A stretch of 64,000 nt of DNA, taken from the NCBI RefSeq assembly GCF_000177075.1, contig NZ_ADEG01000042.1:1-64000 (forward strand). The letters run 5' to 3'. The DNA comes from Hoylesella buccalis ATCC 35310. Lineage in GTDB: Bacteria > Bacteroidota > Bacteroidia > Bacteroidales > Bacteroidaceae. Positions 1 to 8,647 of this stretch are shown here, in pieces. The notes beneath the pieces were generated by a model, which was not told the DNA's origin, searched no databases, and worked only from the letters and a program-made list of their open reading frames with translations. Each line of letters opens with the position of its first letter. Positions within the stretch are counted from its first letter, which is position 1. A program made the position numbers and the translations under genes.

Positions 1-270
1 AAGCCAGAACACGCATATCATACCAACTTCGTTTTCTCTGTTCAGAACGAAACTCCAGAATTTAAAAGTATTCTCACCTTTGTTCGTTTCTAGTAAGAAT
101 TGAACGGTTCGTAAATGTTCACCCATGAGCATCTTTAACAATACTCATGCTTCTTGTACTACTTCTGTCTTTATGTAAATCTTTTCAAAGATCGCTTCTT
201 TGTGTCGCTAACGCAACTTTTAGTGCGAAAGCGAGTGCAAAGGTAATACGAAAAGTGATACCCTCCAAAC
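1..270 (-). promoter_or_regulatory. rRNA operon promoter and leader (operon continues left of window)
   Basis: On the minus strand a -33 TTTG (266-269) is followed after exactly 20 bases by a -7 TACCTTTG (238-245), a strong Bacteroidetes promoter. The roughly 230 bases that follow contain no ORF but resemble Bacteroidales rRNA leaders: a boxA-like stretch (GATCTTTGAAAAGATTTACA, about 175-194) and the GTAGTACAAGAAGC segment (about 150-163). The 16S gene itself would lie beyond position 1, so the rRNA assignment rests on recall of such leaders and is an inference; the promoter match is seen directly. Confidence 0.5.
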
Positions 271-946
271 AAATGAGCAAAAAAGTTTGAAAAACAACAA
301 GTATTTAACGTTTGTTTATAATTTCACCTTTTATATATAGTCATTTATGAGAATATTAGAGTGAAACGTAATGTATTACGAACCGAGGGAATTATGTACA
401 AAATGTACATTTTTTATCATGAAAACAGCCCTAAAAACGGCTCTTCAAAACTTACAATATAGAAAAAATCAATAGGCACAGAGGGAGCAAACAAGAGATG
501 AACGGGTAAGAAAAAGCCGATTTTGATGTAAAAGCAATGAGGTATTCGTTCCACCTACATCCTTTTGGCGCGCAATTTACTGGCAATTACACGTCAAAAA
601 CATGCATATTACAGGCTTAACTCAATGCTTTTGCTCTCAAATAGTGAAGGAATGAGATGGAAAACGACAAGAGAATACTGTAACTACCTATAAATAAATA
701 ATATACTACACTTGTTCATATTTGGCTAATTTGCACACAGCAACGTATCTGTTTGTCTACAAGCCAAGGATTCAACATCTTGTTGTTAAATAAAAATCAT
801 ATTCAATCAGCACTTCTACTTCATGACGGCAAAAGGATATTACAATTGTAACAAACCCAGAACCAGCAAGAAAAGAAGGGTCTACGCCATTTGATCTGCA
901 GAAAAAATTGAATGGCACGCCAGCCTGACATGTCGTCCGAGCCTCA
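271..946. other. intergenic region without recognised gene
   Basis: No ORF with coding character is visible. The stretch between the leftward rRNA promoter and the stop of the EcsC-like gene is AT-rich. It holds a short dyad with TGTACA twice followed by T6 (about 391-412) and an AGCC/GGCT dyad (about 428-443), either of which could be a weak hairpin. Nothing else is recognised. Confidence 0.5.
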
Positions 947-1693
947 TTATTCGTGGCTGGTTTTAAATAAAAGCGCATCTTCGGCCATGACCTTCTGTAA
1001 CTGCTTAGCATTCGGTTTGAACGACACGTAGGTTAAATAGCCAGCCACAGCACCACCCACCAAGGGGACAACCTTGCTCAAACGCTTGGTCAAAGAGCCT
1101 TTGGTAACTTTCCCACGCACCCATTTCGACATGCTTTTTACAAAGGGAAGCCAAACATTGGTAGGCACATTGACCTGTGGTAAATGAGACGCCATGTCCT
1201 CAGAAAGTGCGCGTGCAACCTCCTTGACAGCTTGATTAGCAACATCCGACCCCAGCATCGCTCCTAAGAAGATGGTCAATAAATCGTAAGCCGAATCCTT
1301 CATCTTTCCGTCTCGCTCTCTCAGGTCTGGATAGCCGTATAGATAGGCCAACTTTTGAGCAATGATTAAAGTGTGGTAGTAATACTGCAACAGGTCAATG
1401 GGTATGGCGACGAACACTGCTGCCCCACCAGGTATACCTGTTACCGTCGAGACAAGGGTTGCCATCTTGGCCTCTTTGACTATGCAATCACCAGCTATTT
1501 TTGCGATTAATTTTTCCGAAACGACATCAATCGGACGCTGTAAGGCAGCCTTTTTGATTTCCTCGTCGGTGCAATGAGGACGCAAAGCCTCCACTAAAAA
1601 TTCAACTCTATCAACCTTGGCCCCTGGGATATTCAAGATGGCAAACATGAGTTTGCTCCACCTTGTCACTTCTTTATTTTCCTGATTTTCCAT
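947..1693 (-). CDS. EcsC family protein
   Basis: A 248-residue protein. The central segment (about residues 80-150) has the glycine/proline-rich hydrophobic stretch ending in GIPGGAAVFVAIPIDLLQYY, then a YGYPDL segment, which resembles the EcsC family of small membrane-associated proteins. The C-terminal third has a hydrophobic LVGGAVAGYLTYV segment. The molecular function of this family is not established; its name comes from the Bacillus ecs locus. The gene is monocistronic: its promoter is at 1785-1816 and the next gene upstream on this strand is the TonB receptor, after about 750 bases. The start was chosen because MENQENKEV is the only Met before the conserved region. Confidence 0.65.
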   Translation of the reverse strand: MENQENKEVTRWSKLMFAILNIPGAKVDRVEFLVEALRPHCTDEEIKKAALQRPIDVVSEKLIAKIAGDCIVKEAKMATLVSTVTGIPGGAAVFVAIPIDLLQYYYHTLIIAQKLAYLYGYPDLRERDGKMKDSAYDLLTIFLGAMLGSDVANQAVKEVARALSEDMASHLPQVNVPTNVWLPFVKSMSKWVRGKVTKGSLTKRLSKVVPLVGGAVAGYLTYVSFKPNAKQLQKVMAEDALLFKTSHE

Positions 1694-1784
1694 CGTTCAA
1701 TCGTTTTTTGCCACACTTTGAATCGGAAAACCTAGAGCTAAACATTAGGCCAACAGAATCATAGCGGCGAACATCGTTCAACCA

Positions 1785-1816
1785 CAAAGATAACAAAAAA
1801 TCGATAAACAGACACA
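1785..1816 (-). promoter_or_regulatory. promoter of the EcsC-like gene
   Basis: On the minus strand TATCTTTG (1785-1792) is the -7 element. The -33 position 20 bases upstream (1813-1816) reads TGTG, three of four matches to TTTG. It lies about 90 bases before the EcsC-like start codon. Confidence 0.45.
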
Positions 1817-2130
1817 TTTGTCAACATAAATATTCACAACTGTGTATCCTGTGAAGACCATTTTACCCGCATGCACAGCTTGCACGACCGTCTATTACAC
1901 TTGTTCAGCTTTACCTTATATTAATATGTGACTATCACGCTGTGACATGTGTTCATCTTGGTCATCATCAGGGTAAAGTTTTCTCATAAAGTTTGAAAGT
2001 TCCATACTCGAGAGATTGTGCGAGTATTCCCTAACCACGCCAATTTCAGAGAAATGGGCACTCAATATTTCAATATTGAATCTACCAAAATAAAAAAACG
2101 TTTTTTCTATGGTTTTCTATAAAACTTTAC

Positions 2131-2243
2131 TATATTTGCAAACGACTATCTGGAGGTTTGTGAAAATCTCTAATTAGTTTAGTTAAGTCTAGTTTAGTTT
2201 TTGTGTTGGTTGGGGGTTACCGATTGGTAGCCCCCAAGTTTTT
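2131..2243 (+). ncRNA. candidate small RNA with intrinsic terminator
   Basis: A -7-like TATATTTG (2131-2138) is followed by about 100 non-coding bases that end in a good intrinsic terminator. Stem TTGGGGGTTACC (2210-2221), loop GATT and GGTAGCCCCCAA (2226-2237) form 12 pairs with one G-U, then GTTTTT (2238-2243). The -33 element is not convincing. No ORF lies within. I do not recognise the RNA family. It is a free-standing transcription unit candidate between two minus-strand genes. Confidence 0.45.
2210..2243 (+). terminator. intrinsic terminator of the candidate small RNA
   Basis: A 12-pair GC-rich stem with a four-base loop, followed by a T run. No protein gene on the plus strand precedes it, which is why an RNA gene is proposed. 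Confidence 0.65.
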
Positions 2244-2338
2244 AATTGTCCTCGCAAGAGCTGTGTTTTATGGTTGAATGTCCCGAATATGGGCTAAAAG
2301 CGAGAATGATAGAAGGTTCATTCATTTACTTTCAACAT

Positions 2339-2376
2339 ACAATCTCGCAGTGCGATTAACACATCTGCGAGATTGT
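2339..2376. repeat. perfect 12-bp inverted repeat
   Basis: ACAATCTCGCAG (2339-2350) and CTGCGAGATTGT (2365-2376) are exact inverted copies with a 14-base spacer. They lie about 70 bases past the stop of the TonB receptor gene on the minus strand. There is no T run on either side, so it may stabilise the mRNA end or act as a binding site rather than as an intrinsic terminator. Confidence 0.6.
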
Positions 2377-2445
2377 AGATGATGGTAGTGCGGTCTTTAT
2401 ACCATCAGTAGCGATGGTCATATTGATGATTACAGCCGTTAAAGT

Positions 2446-4512
2446 CTACAGTGTGATGGCAGCACCGGCCACTACCCAAATTCCCGGTTGTGGCACATTG
2501 CCTGCGTCCATGTAAGTCTTGTTCAAAATGTTGTTGGCATTGAGGTACGCCTTCCAGTTACTTTCGTTCCACGTCAGACGTGCGTCCACCACGCTATAAG
2601 GCTTGTACGAGTGAGCCACACCCTCTCTGTCCTTGTAGCTTCCCATACGGTCGAGGTAACGACAAGACAAACCTAAGTCCAATTTGCCAATGAGATGCAG
2701 CTGTGCATCAGCCACAAACTTGTGTTTGAGATATTCCAAGACATATTTGCTTACAATGCCTTTTTCCTCCTTGTGGTCTTGATTGATAAAGGAATAACCC
2801 AAAGACACTTTCTTTAAGAAACGCTGTGACGGCAGAATGCGCAAGAAATTAAAGTCGAAACTGCTCTCAACACCCAGCGAATTGATCACGCCAAAGTTGA
2901 CACTCTTCCACACCAATTCATTTTTTTCATTGCGTGTACCGTCTTGTATCCAGTCTATCAGATTCTTGTGATGATTGTAGTACACGGCTGTCTTGGCGTT
3001 GATGTAAGGGTTGCCAAACTTGATACCTCCTTCGAGGGCGGACAGTTCCTCCGGTTTGAGGTGTTTGTCTGCCTTGTGACCACCTACAGAATAGAACAAT
3101 TCTGTCATGGACGGCATGCGCAGCGAGGTGTTGTACGAGGCATAAAGCTTAAAGGCATCACCGATGCGATAGCTCATATCTACCCCCGGATACACACGCA
3201 TGTTCATGTTCGCCTGACTGTTTTTCACGGCAATCAAGCCCGCCGAAAGGGTAAACCTATTGAGCAGCACGTTATGTTCAAATACAAATTGCGTATTGGT
3301 GCGCTGCAATCCGTTGGTGTACTGACGATCAGTGCCATGAATGGGCTGTGGGTTCTCGAGTTTCTCCCCAAGGTTTCCACTCATCAAGTCTTCGTGTCTC
3401 AGCTCAGCACCAAAGGCTGTTCTACCCCCAACCCAATCAAAGTAGGCATTCAGATTGACGCCATACACGTCGGTACGGTGGTAGTTGAAGGGATATTTGT
3501 TAGACTCGCCACGAAACAACTCGAACCTATCCATGCCCCGGTTCCAATAAACAGACGGGCGAAGGTGAAACTTACCTTGCTTGTTCTCGGCTTGTATGGC
3601 TGTAAACGTCTTGAAAGTATGCTCAAACTGGTTGTCCCATTTCACGCCATAGAAGGTGTTTGCGCCAAAATCTTTCAAGCTCATGCCGGCATGCCACCTT
3701 ACATCAACCCAACTGTCTTGATAGCTTCCTTGATAAAACGACTTGAACGTACGGTAATCAGCATTCAGGTTTCCTGCCTTGCTGCGTGAATAACCATCGC
3801 TTCGAGTGGCTGAGAGGGAAAGCTGGTTGTTCCACTTGTCGCGGGCGATGTTGCCCCTTAGACCTGTGGAGAAATAGCCATACGAGCCACTTTCCATGCG
3901 AGCTGTGAGTGAAGTGCGGGCTGCCGCCTTGGTGACAATATTGATAGCACCTAACAAAGAAGATGTGCCATAAACCCTACCTGCCGGGCCTTCCAAAACT
4001 TCTATGCGTTCGATTTCACTCAAATCGACAGGAATGTCGAACGCATTGTGCGCAGTTTGCGCATCGCAGATATTGATACCATTCAACAGAATGGTGATCT
4101 GCTCCGAATTTCCGCCACGGATACCCACATCGGTCAATGCGCCCAAGGGACCTTTCTGGCGGACATCTACCCCTATTGCTAATTTCAATAGGTCATTAAC
4201 ACTTTGTACCGGAGCCGATTCAATATCCTTTCGGCTCAGTACAGTTACCATTCTCGATTGCTGACTGACGGTCAGCGGAGCGCGCGAGCCGGTGACGACC
4301 ACCTCTTCGAGCTTCACTTCCTGGCGTGCAAGGCTGTCTCCTTCCAAGTCGTGGCGCACACTTACGCCATCGGCCTTGGCGTAAGTCAATGTGCTTACGC
4401 TGAGGACACTAATCAAAACTTCTTTGCCAAGAGCAGCGAAGAGCGAATATCCTTTGCGGTTAAAATGCTTGAACCACAGCGGATTGCGCTTGTTAAACTG
4501 TTCTTTTACCAT
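2446..4512 (-). CDS. TonB-dependent outer-membrane receptor, BtuB-like
   Basis: A 688-residue receptor. The N-terminus is a long export signal of the type seen on many Bacteroidales receptors (NRKGYSLFAALGKEV, then a hydrophobic run ending TYAKA). After it come a TonB-box-like EEVVVTGSR, a plug domain (about residues 75-195; motifs VGIRGG, ILLNG, IEVLEGPAGRVYG, GAINIVTK) and a 22-strand-type barrel ending in an aromatic/hydrophobic C-terminus. The size fits BtuB/FecA-like receptors for cobalamin, haem or siderophores. The substrate is not readable: no cobalamin riboswitch is seen upstream and no SusD partner is adjacent. A -7-like TAACTTTG (4535-4542) lies just before the start, with a poor -33. 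Confidence 0.85.
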   Translation of the reverse strand: MVKEQFNKRNPLWFKHFNRKGYSLFAALGKEVLISVLSVSTLTYAKADGVSVRHDLEGDSLARQEVKLEEVVVTGSRAPLTVSQQSRMVTVLSRKDIESAPVQSVNDLLKLAIGVDVRQKGPLGALTDVGIRGGNSEQITILLNGINICDAQTAHNAFDIPVDLSEIERIEVLEGPAGRVYGTSSLLGAINIVTKAAARTSLTARMESGSYGYFSTGLRGNIARDKWNNQLSLSATRSDGYSRSKAGNLNADYRTFKSFYQGSYQDSWVDVRWHAGMSLKDFGANTFYGVKWDNQFEHTFKTFTAIQAENKQGKFHLRPSVYWNRGMDRFELFRGESNKYPFNYHRTDVYGVNLNAYFDWVGGRTAFGAELRHEDLMSGNLGEKLENPQPIHGTDRQYTNGLQRTNTQFVFEHNVLLNRFTLSAGLIAVKNSQANMNMRVYPGVDMSYRIGDAFKLYASYNTSLRMPSMTELFYSVGGHKADKHLKPEELSALEGGIKFGNPYINAKTAVYYNHHKNLIDWIQDGTRNEKNELVWKSVNFGVINSLGVESSFDFNFLRILPSQRFLKKVSLGYSFINQDHKEEKGIVSKYVLEYLKHKFVADAQLHLIGKLDLGLSCRYLDRMGSYKDREGVAHSYKPYSVVDARLTWNESNWKAYLNANNILNKTYMDAGNVPQPGIWVVAGAAITL

Positions 4513-4772
4513 GTTTGTAAATTAAAAATCACGGCAAAGTTAATGAAAAAGAGACACAACCCCACTTTTCAAAGGGTACAAAATAAGAGAAAAGTGGGGC
4601 TTTTGTTGTTGGATTGTTTCAAAATTATTGAATCATATCTCATCGCATCTTTCAAGCCATTGTGCACATAACACTTAGAATCCAGATACACTATAACCTG
4701 TCCGCTACAGGTCAGAGTCATAACAATCACTTTGAAACTTAGTGGCGTTCAAGCTGAAAGACATACTCCTTC

Positions 4773-6341
4773 CTACTTAACAATATTGCCCAAGATGCTG
4801 CGAGTGATTTCACGCGTCATGGTACGAGTAGCAGCCGAAGTGGCATTTTTAACAGCACGCTCAGTGGCTGTCTTGCGAGAACGCGATTTCTTACCCGTCA
4901 CCTGGTTAGAAACTACCGTTCCTAATACCGAGGCAAAAGTGGCTGTGAGGGCGGTGATGACCGATTTCAACACTTTACTGAAAAGGCTGTTGCCATTACC
5001 GGCTGCGGCTTTCGGTGCTGATTTTTCTTCTTCTACAGGCGTGTTTTGCCGTGCCTGCTGTTCCATTTCGAGGAGTTGCTCATAAGCACTTTCACGATCA
5101 ATGGGCTGGTCGTATTTTCTTCCCAAGCTCGATTGAGCGATAATGGCTTTGCGCTGTTCGTCCGTGATGGCTCCAATTTGACTCAATGGAAACAGCATTT
5201 TAGCCCGTTCAACCATCTGTGGCGCCCCTTTCTCATCCAAAAACGACACCAAAGCCTCGCCTGTTTCAAGGTTTGTAATGGCCTCTTCGGTTTTAAAGGC
5301 AGGGTTCGTGCGGAATGTTTCCGCAGCACTTTTCACCGCTTTCTGATCTTTTGGCGTGTAAGCACGAAGCGCATGCTGCACCCGATTGCCCAACTGTCCA
5401 AGAATGTTGAGTGGGATGTCCGTAGGACTTTGGGTGATCAAGTAGATACCCACACCCTTGCTTCGGATGAGGCGTATCACCTGTTCAATCTTATCAATCA
5501 AGGCTTTTGACGTACCCTCAAACAACATGTGCGCCTCATCGAAGAAGAATACCAGCTTGGGCAGTGGCTGATCGCCCACTTCGGGCAACGTCGCATAGAG
5601 TTCAGAGATTAACCAAAGCAAAAAAGTGGAATAGAGTTTCGGTTGCATCATCAGTTTATCGGCGGCCAACACATTCATGATTCCCTTCCCTCCTTCGGTC
5701 TGCAACAGGTCATGAATATCGAAAGAGGGTTCACCAAAGAACAAGTCGGCACCCTGACTTTCCAACTGGAGCAGTGCACGCTGGATAGCTCCGATAGAAG
5801 CAGAGGAGATATTTCCATATCTCGTGGTATACTCTTTGGCATGCTGTCCTACATAGTCGAGCATGGAACGCAAATCCTTCATGTCGATAATCAACAATCC
5901 ACGGTCGTCAGCCACACGGAACACGATGTTAAGAATGCCCGCCTGCGTATCGTTGAGTTCAAGGAGACGCGTCAGCAGTTCAGGCCCCATCTCCGAAATG
6001 GTAGCACGCATGGGATGCCCTTGCTCCCCATAAACGTCGAAGAACCGCACCGGACAAGACTGGAACTGCGGATTGGTGATGCCAAATTCTGCCATTCGTT
6101 TCTCAATAAAACCTGTGAGATGGCCCGTCTGACTGATACCCGACAAATCGCCTTTCATGTCAGCCATGAAGCAGGGAACGCCCGCCTGACAGAACGATTC
6201 TGCCATCACCTGCAGGCTAACGGTTTTTCCTGTTCCCGTTGCTCCTGCCACCAATCCGTGTCGATTAGCCATTTTGCCATTCATCACAATAGGGCCTTGT
6301 TGCCCATGTGCAATGTATAATCCTTGTTCTTGCGTATACAT
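4773..6341 (-). CDS. HerA-like ATPase, DUF853/YjgR family
   Basis: A 522-residue P-loop ATPase. Walker A is GATGTGKT (about 33-40) and Walker B lies in [12 protein letters not shown] (about 265-276). The region [20 protein letters not shown] is typical of the DUF853 family, represented by E. coli YjgR, a relative of the HerA/FtsK DNA-translocating ATPases. The C-terminal quarter is a basic, low-complexity tail ([15 protein letters not shown]) that could bind nucleic acid. The physiological role is unknown. It stands alone; the ROK regulator upstream is separated by 151 bases containing a small hairpin. Confidence 0.88.
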   Translation of the reverse strand: MYTQEQGLYIAHGQQGPIVMNGKMANRHGLVAGATGTGKTVSLQVMAESFCQAGVPCFMADMKGDLSGISQTGHLTGFIEKRMAEFGITNPQFQSCPVRFFDVYGEQGHPMRATISEMGPELLTRLLELNDTQAGILNIVFRVADDRGLLIIDMKDLRSMLDYVGQHAKEYTTRYGNISSASIGAIQRALLQLESQGADLFFGEPSFDIHDLLQTEGGKGIMNVLAADKLMMQPKLYSTFLLWLISELYATLPEVGDQPLPKLVFFFDEAHMLFEGTSKALIDKIEQVIRLIRSKGVGIYLITQSPTDIPLNILGQLGNRVQHALRAYTPKDQKAVKSAAETFRTNPAFKTEEAITNLETGEALVSFLDEKGAPQMVERAKMLFPLSQIGAITDEQRKAIIAQSSLGRKYDQPIDRESAYEQLLEMEQQARQNTPVEEEKSAPKAAAGNGNSLFSKVLKSVITALTATFASVLGTVVSNQVTGKKSRSRKTATERAVKNATSAATRTMTREITRSILGNIVK

Positions 6342-6422
6342 GATGTGTTACTGATAAAATTATTCCGGGTAAAGAGTTCACTTTTTATTTGAAAGGTAGA
6401 TGCAAACACTCAAAACACGAGC

Positions 6423-6440
6423 AAATCACTATCGTGATTT
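6423..6440 (-). repeat. short perfect dyad between ROK gene and HerA-like gene
   Basis: AAATCAC, loop TATC, GTGATTT: a 7-bp perfect dyad 53 bases after the ROK stop and about 80 bases before the next start. It could be a weak terminator or an operator half-site pair; no T run follows. Confidence 0.35.
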
Positions 6441-6492
6441 CAGAACCATTATGTGGATGATTCAGATGATGAAGAGGCATCCATCAAGCGCA

Positions 6493-7695
6493 TTAATCTC
6501 TAACAACTTGATACCTGGCAACCATGCAAGCACCTACGACGCCTGCTCTCTCGCGCAATGTTGAGGTTACAACTTCCGAATCTTCATTAACGATGTTCAG
6601 TGAATATTTCTTGATAGCCATCTGAACCGGCTGTGTAATGTAATCTCCGGTCTGCGACAAGTCGCCACCGATAATCAGCATGTCTGGGTTGAAGATGTTA
6701 ATCATACCTGCCAAATTGCGCCCTAACTGGTCAGCTATCTTCTGCAAAGTTTCAATACACAGCGTGTCCTCCTTCTGAATTGCGTACAGAACGTCTGATA
6801 GTGTGAGTTCTTTATTCTCTTTGAGCACTTTGTCAGAAAGGATGGAACGTTTGCCCTTCAACACGTTTTTCACCGTTTCGCGCAGCAGAGCCATGCCTGA
6901 AACCTCTGTCTCCAGGCAGCCTTTCTTCCCACAGCGACACAACACTTCATTATCATAAGCTTTCACATGACCGAACTCACCCGAGAAGCCTGATTTCCCA
7001 TAATATATTTTACCACCTACAATAATGCCGATTGCTATGCCCCAACTCGCATTGACAAACAGCACATTCTTGGCACTTTTGCAGCAACCTACCAAATATT
7101 CGCCAAAAGTCATGGCTCGGGTATCATTTTCAATGCACGTTGGAATGCCAATCTGATCTGAAATATACTTGGCTAATGGCTGATTCAAGAAATCGAATAT
7201 ACTATAACTAACTCCGGTGAACGGATTCACTCTGCCCGACACGTTCATAGAAGCATGCAAGATAGATTCCTTTTGTATGTCAAGAGAGCCAATATATTCA
7301 TTCACAAGATCGAGCAAGGTGTCAAGGCATTGCTGTGTGTTTTCTAATTGAAAGGGAATCTTATTTTTCTCAAAGACAATGTTTCCACTGAAGTCACAAA
7401 GCGCCATGGCTAAAGAGTCATAACTGGGGTCGATGCCTAAAAAATAGCCAGAATCGGTAGACAGACCATAAACCGTAGGAAGCCTACCGTGCGTCTGGTC
7501 GCGTTTTCCTTTTGAAACCACAAACCCCTTGCTCATCAGATTTGTGATGATTTTTGTCGTAGTTGGAACGCTGATACCGATATGTTTCGATATTTCCGGT
7601 ATCGTACAGCCATCATGAAGCATCAGATACTTGAGAATTGTTTTATAATTGTCAGGCTTTCGGTGCAAGTATTCTAATTTTAGTATGGTCTTCAT
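6493..7695 (-). CDS. ROK-family transcriptional regulator (NagC/XylR type)
   Basis: A 400-residue repressor-type ROK protein. A winged helix-turn-helix occupies about residues 15-70 (TIPEISKHIGISVPTTTKII). A sugar-kinase-like domain follows, with the GIDPSYDSL loop, GEFGHVKA, and the zinc-binding CRCGKKGCLE motif diagnostic of ROK proteins. ROK regulators usually sense an amino sugar or another monosaccharide. Position and content suggest it controls the large glycan operon that ends about 950 bases upstream (same strand), which encodes GH20 and an AGE epimerase; this link is inferred. Its own promoter candidate is at 7769-7800. Confidence 0.88.
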   Translation of the reverse strand: MKTILKLEYLHRKPDNYKTILKYLMLHDGCTIPEISKHIGISVPTTTKIITNLMSKGFVVSKGKRDQTHGRLPTVYGLSTDSGYFLGIDPSYDSLAMALCDFSGNIVFEKNKIPFQLENTQQCLDTLLDLVNEYIGSLDIQKESILHASMNVSGRVNPFTGVSYSIFDFLNQPLAKYISDQIGIPTCIENDTRAMTFGEYLVGCCKSAKNVLFVNASWGIAIGIIVGGKIYYGKSGFSGEFGHVKAYDNEVLCRCGKKGCLETEVSGMALLRETVKNVLKGKRSILSDKVLKENKELTLSDVLYAIQKEDTLCIETLQKIADQLGRNLAGMINIFNPDMLIIGGDLSQTGDYITQPVQMAIKKYSLNIVNEDSEVVTSTLRERAGVVGACMVARYQVVRD

Positions 7696-7768
7696 TTTTG
7701 ATGTTGATTTAACCTATATAAATGAAAGCAAAGATGTGTTGAGTTTCAAATCAAAGCACTTTATAAGG

Positions 7769-7800
7769 CAAAGATACAAATTAAAATCGAAAACTTGAAA
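7769..7800 (-). promoter_or_regulatory. promoter candidate of the ROK regulator
   Basis: On the minus strand TATCTTTG (7769-7776) lies 20 bases downstream of TTTC (7797-7800), one mismatch from TTTG. It is about 75 bases before the ROK start. Confidence 0.5.
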
Positions 7801-8489
7801 CATTTTTGTAGTATATTCTGCTTGAAAGTAAATAGAAAATAATGCAGACGTGTGCGGCTTGATATCATGTCAGTAATATGACCATTCGTAGAGAAACAGT
7901 CTACCGTGCGTCCAGATGACCTTAAAATAGGCTATATACAACAAACAGGGACTTTTCAGCGTAGGATTTCGTTTGAAAATAATCTGTCATTTTACTTGAC
8001 AATCACCTCGCTATAATTCGCTTATTTTCCACCATGCCTCGAGGTTCTCGCAAATTTTGAAAATATACGCAATCACCATATCTTTCTGTTGTTCAACACG
8101 TTAAGTGTTTTAAGCCGAATCTTTGAACTTGTGTTTCGTGCTTTTGCATGGTTAAAGCATGCTTTTAACCGTATAATTGGTATGCTTTAAAGGTGTAAAT
8201 GCATGTTACTTGAGCACGAATATCTTATCTTTTAAGCACACAACTCCATGCTATTGGACTTTCATGCCTATTTTCTGAATTCAGAAAGAGATAAATGTAG
8301 CGCATTTGCCTATCGATTTTCTCTATTCTGCACTTTTGGAAGTAGCTTTTTATTGTCATTTATACGGACAAAAGTACCAACTGACCAACACAACAGACTC
8401 TCTCCTACCCTATATACTTTGCTCCACATCTATAAGTACAACCGCGGTGTGGGCAAAGCCAAGAAGATGCAATAGCATAGTCAAGTACA

Positions 8490-8527
8490 AAAAGAAAGAA
8501 GGCAAACACCCATGACAGATGCTTGCC
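8490..8527 (-). terminator. probable intrinsic terminator of the glycan-utilisation operon
   Basis: Read on the minus strand, GGCAAGCA (8527-8520) pairs with TGTTTGCC (8508-8501), with one G-U, and is followed by the pyrimidine run TTCTTTCTTTT (8500-8490). It lies about 120 bases after the GH20 stop. Confidence 0.5.
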
Positions 8528-8647
8528 TCCGTTGTTGACTAATGTTGTTCAATGTGTCTACTCCGCCTTGCTGTTACCCAGCTTGTGTATAAGACATAGT
8601 TCCAAACAATTTGGTGACATGTGCGATACACATGGTCATGAATATTC

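Larger units (their letters stand above)
7696..8647. other. intergenic region with ROK promoter, diverged repeat and operon terminator
   Basis: No convincing gene is visible; short ORFs here lack any recognisable composition. It holds the ROK promoter (7769-7800), a GCATGCTTTTAACCG segment (8157-8171) shared with intergenic regions near 43.06 and 56.78 kb, and the terminator at 8490-8527. Confidence 0.6.

Noticed and set aside
4513..4772. Cobalamin riboswitch before the BtuB-like receptor
   Set aside because: None of the conserved B12-box words is present; only a 6-bp dyad (ACCTGT/ACAGGT) is seen.
8248..8515. Two overlapping short plus-strand ORFs
   Set aside because: No recognisable protein features; they overlap the terminator of the glycan operon read on the other strand.
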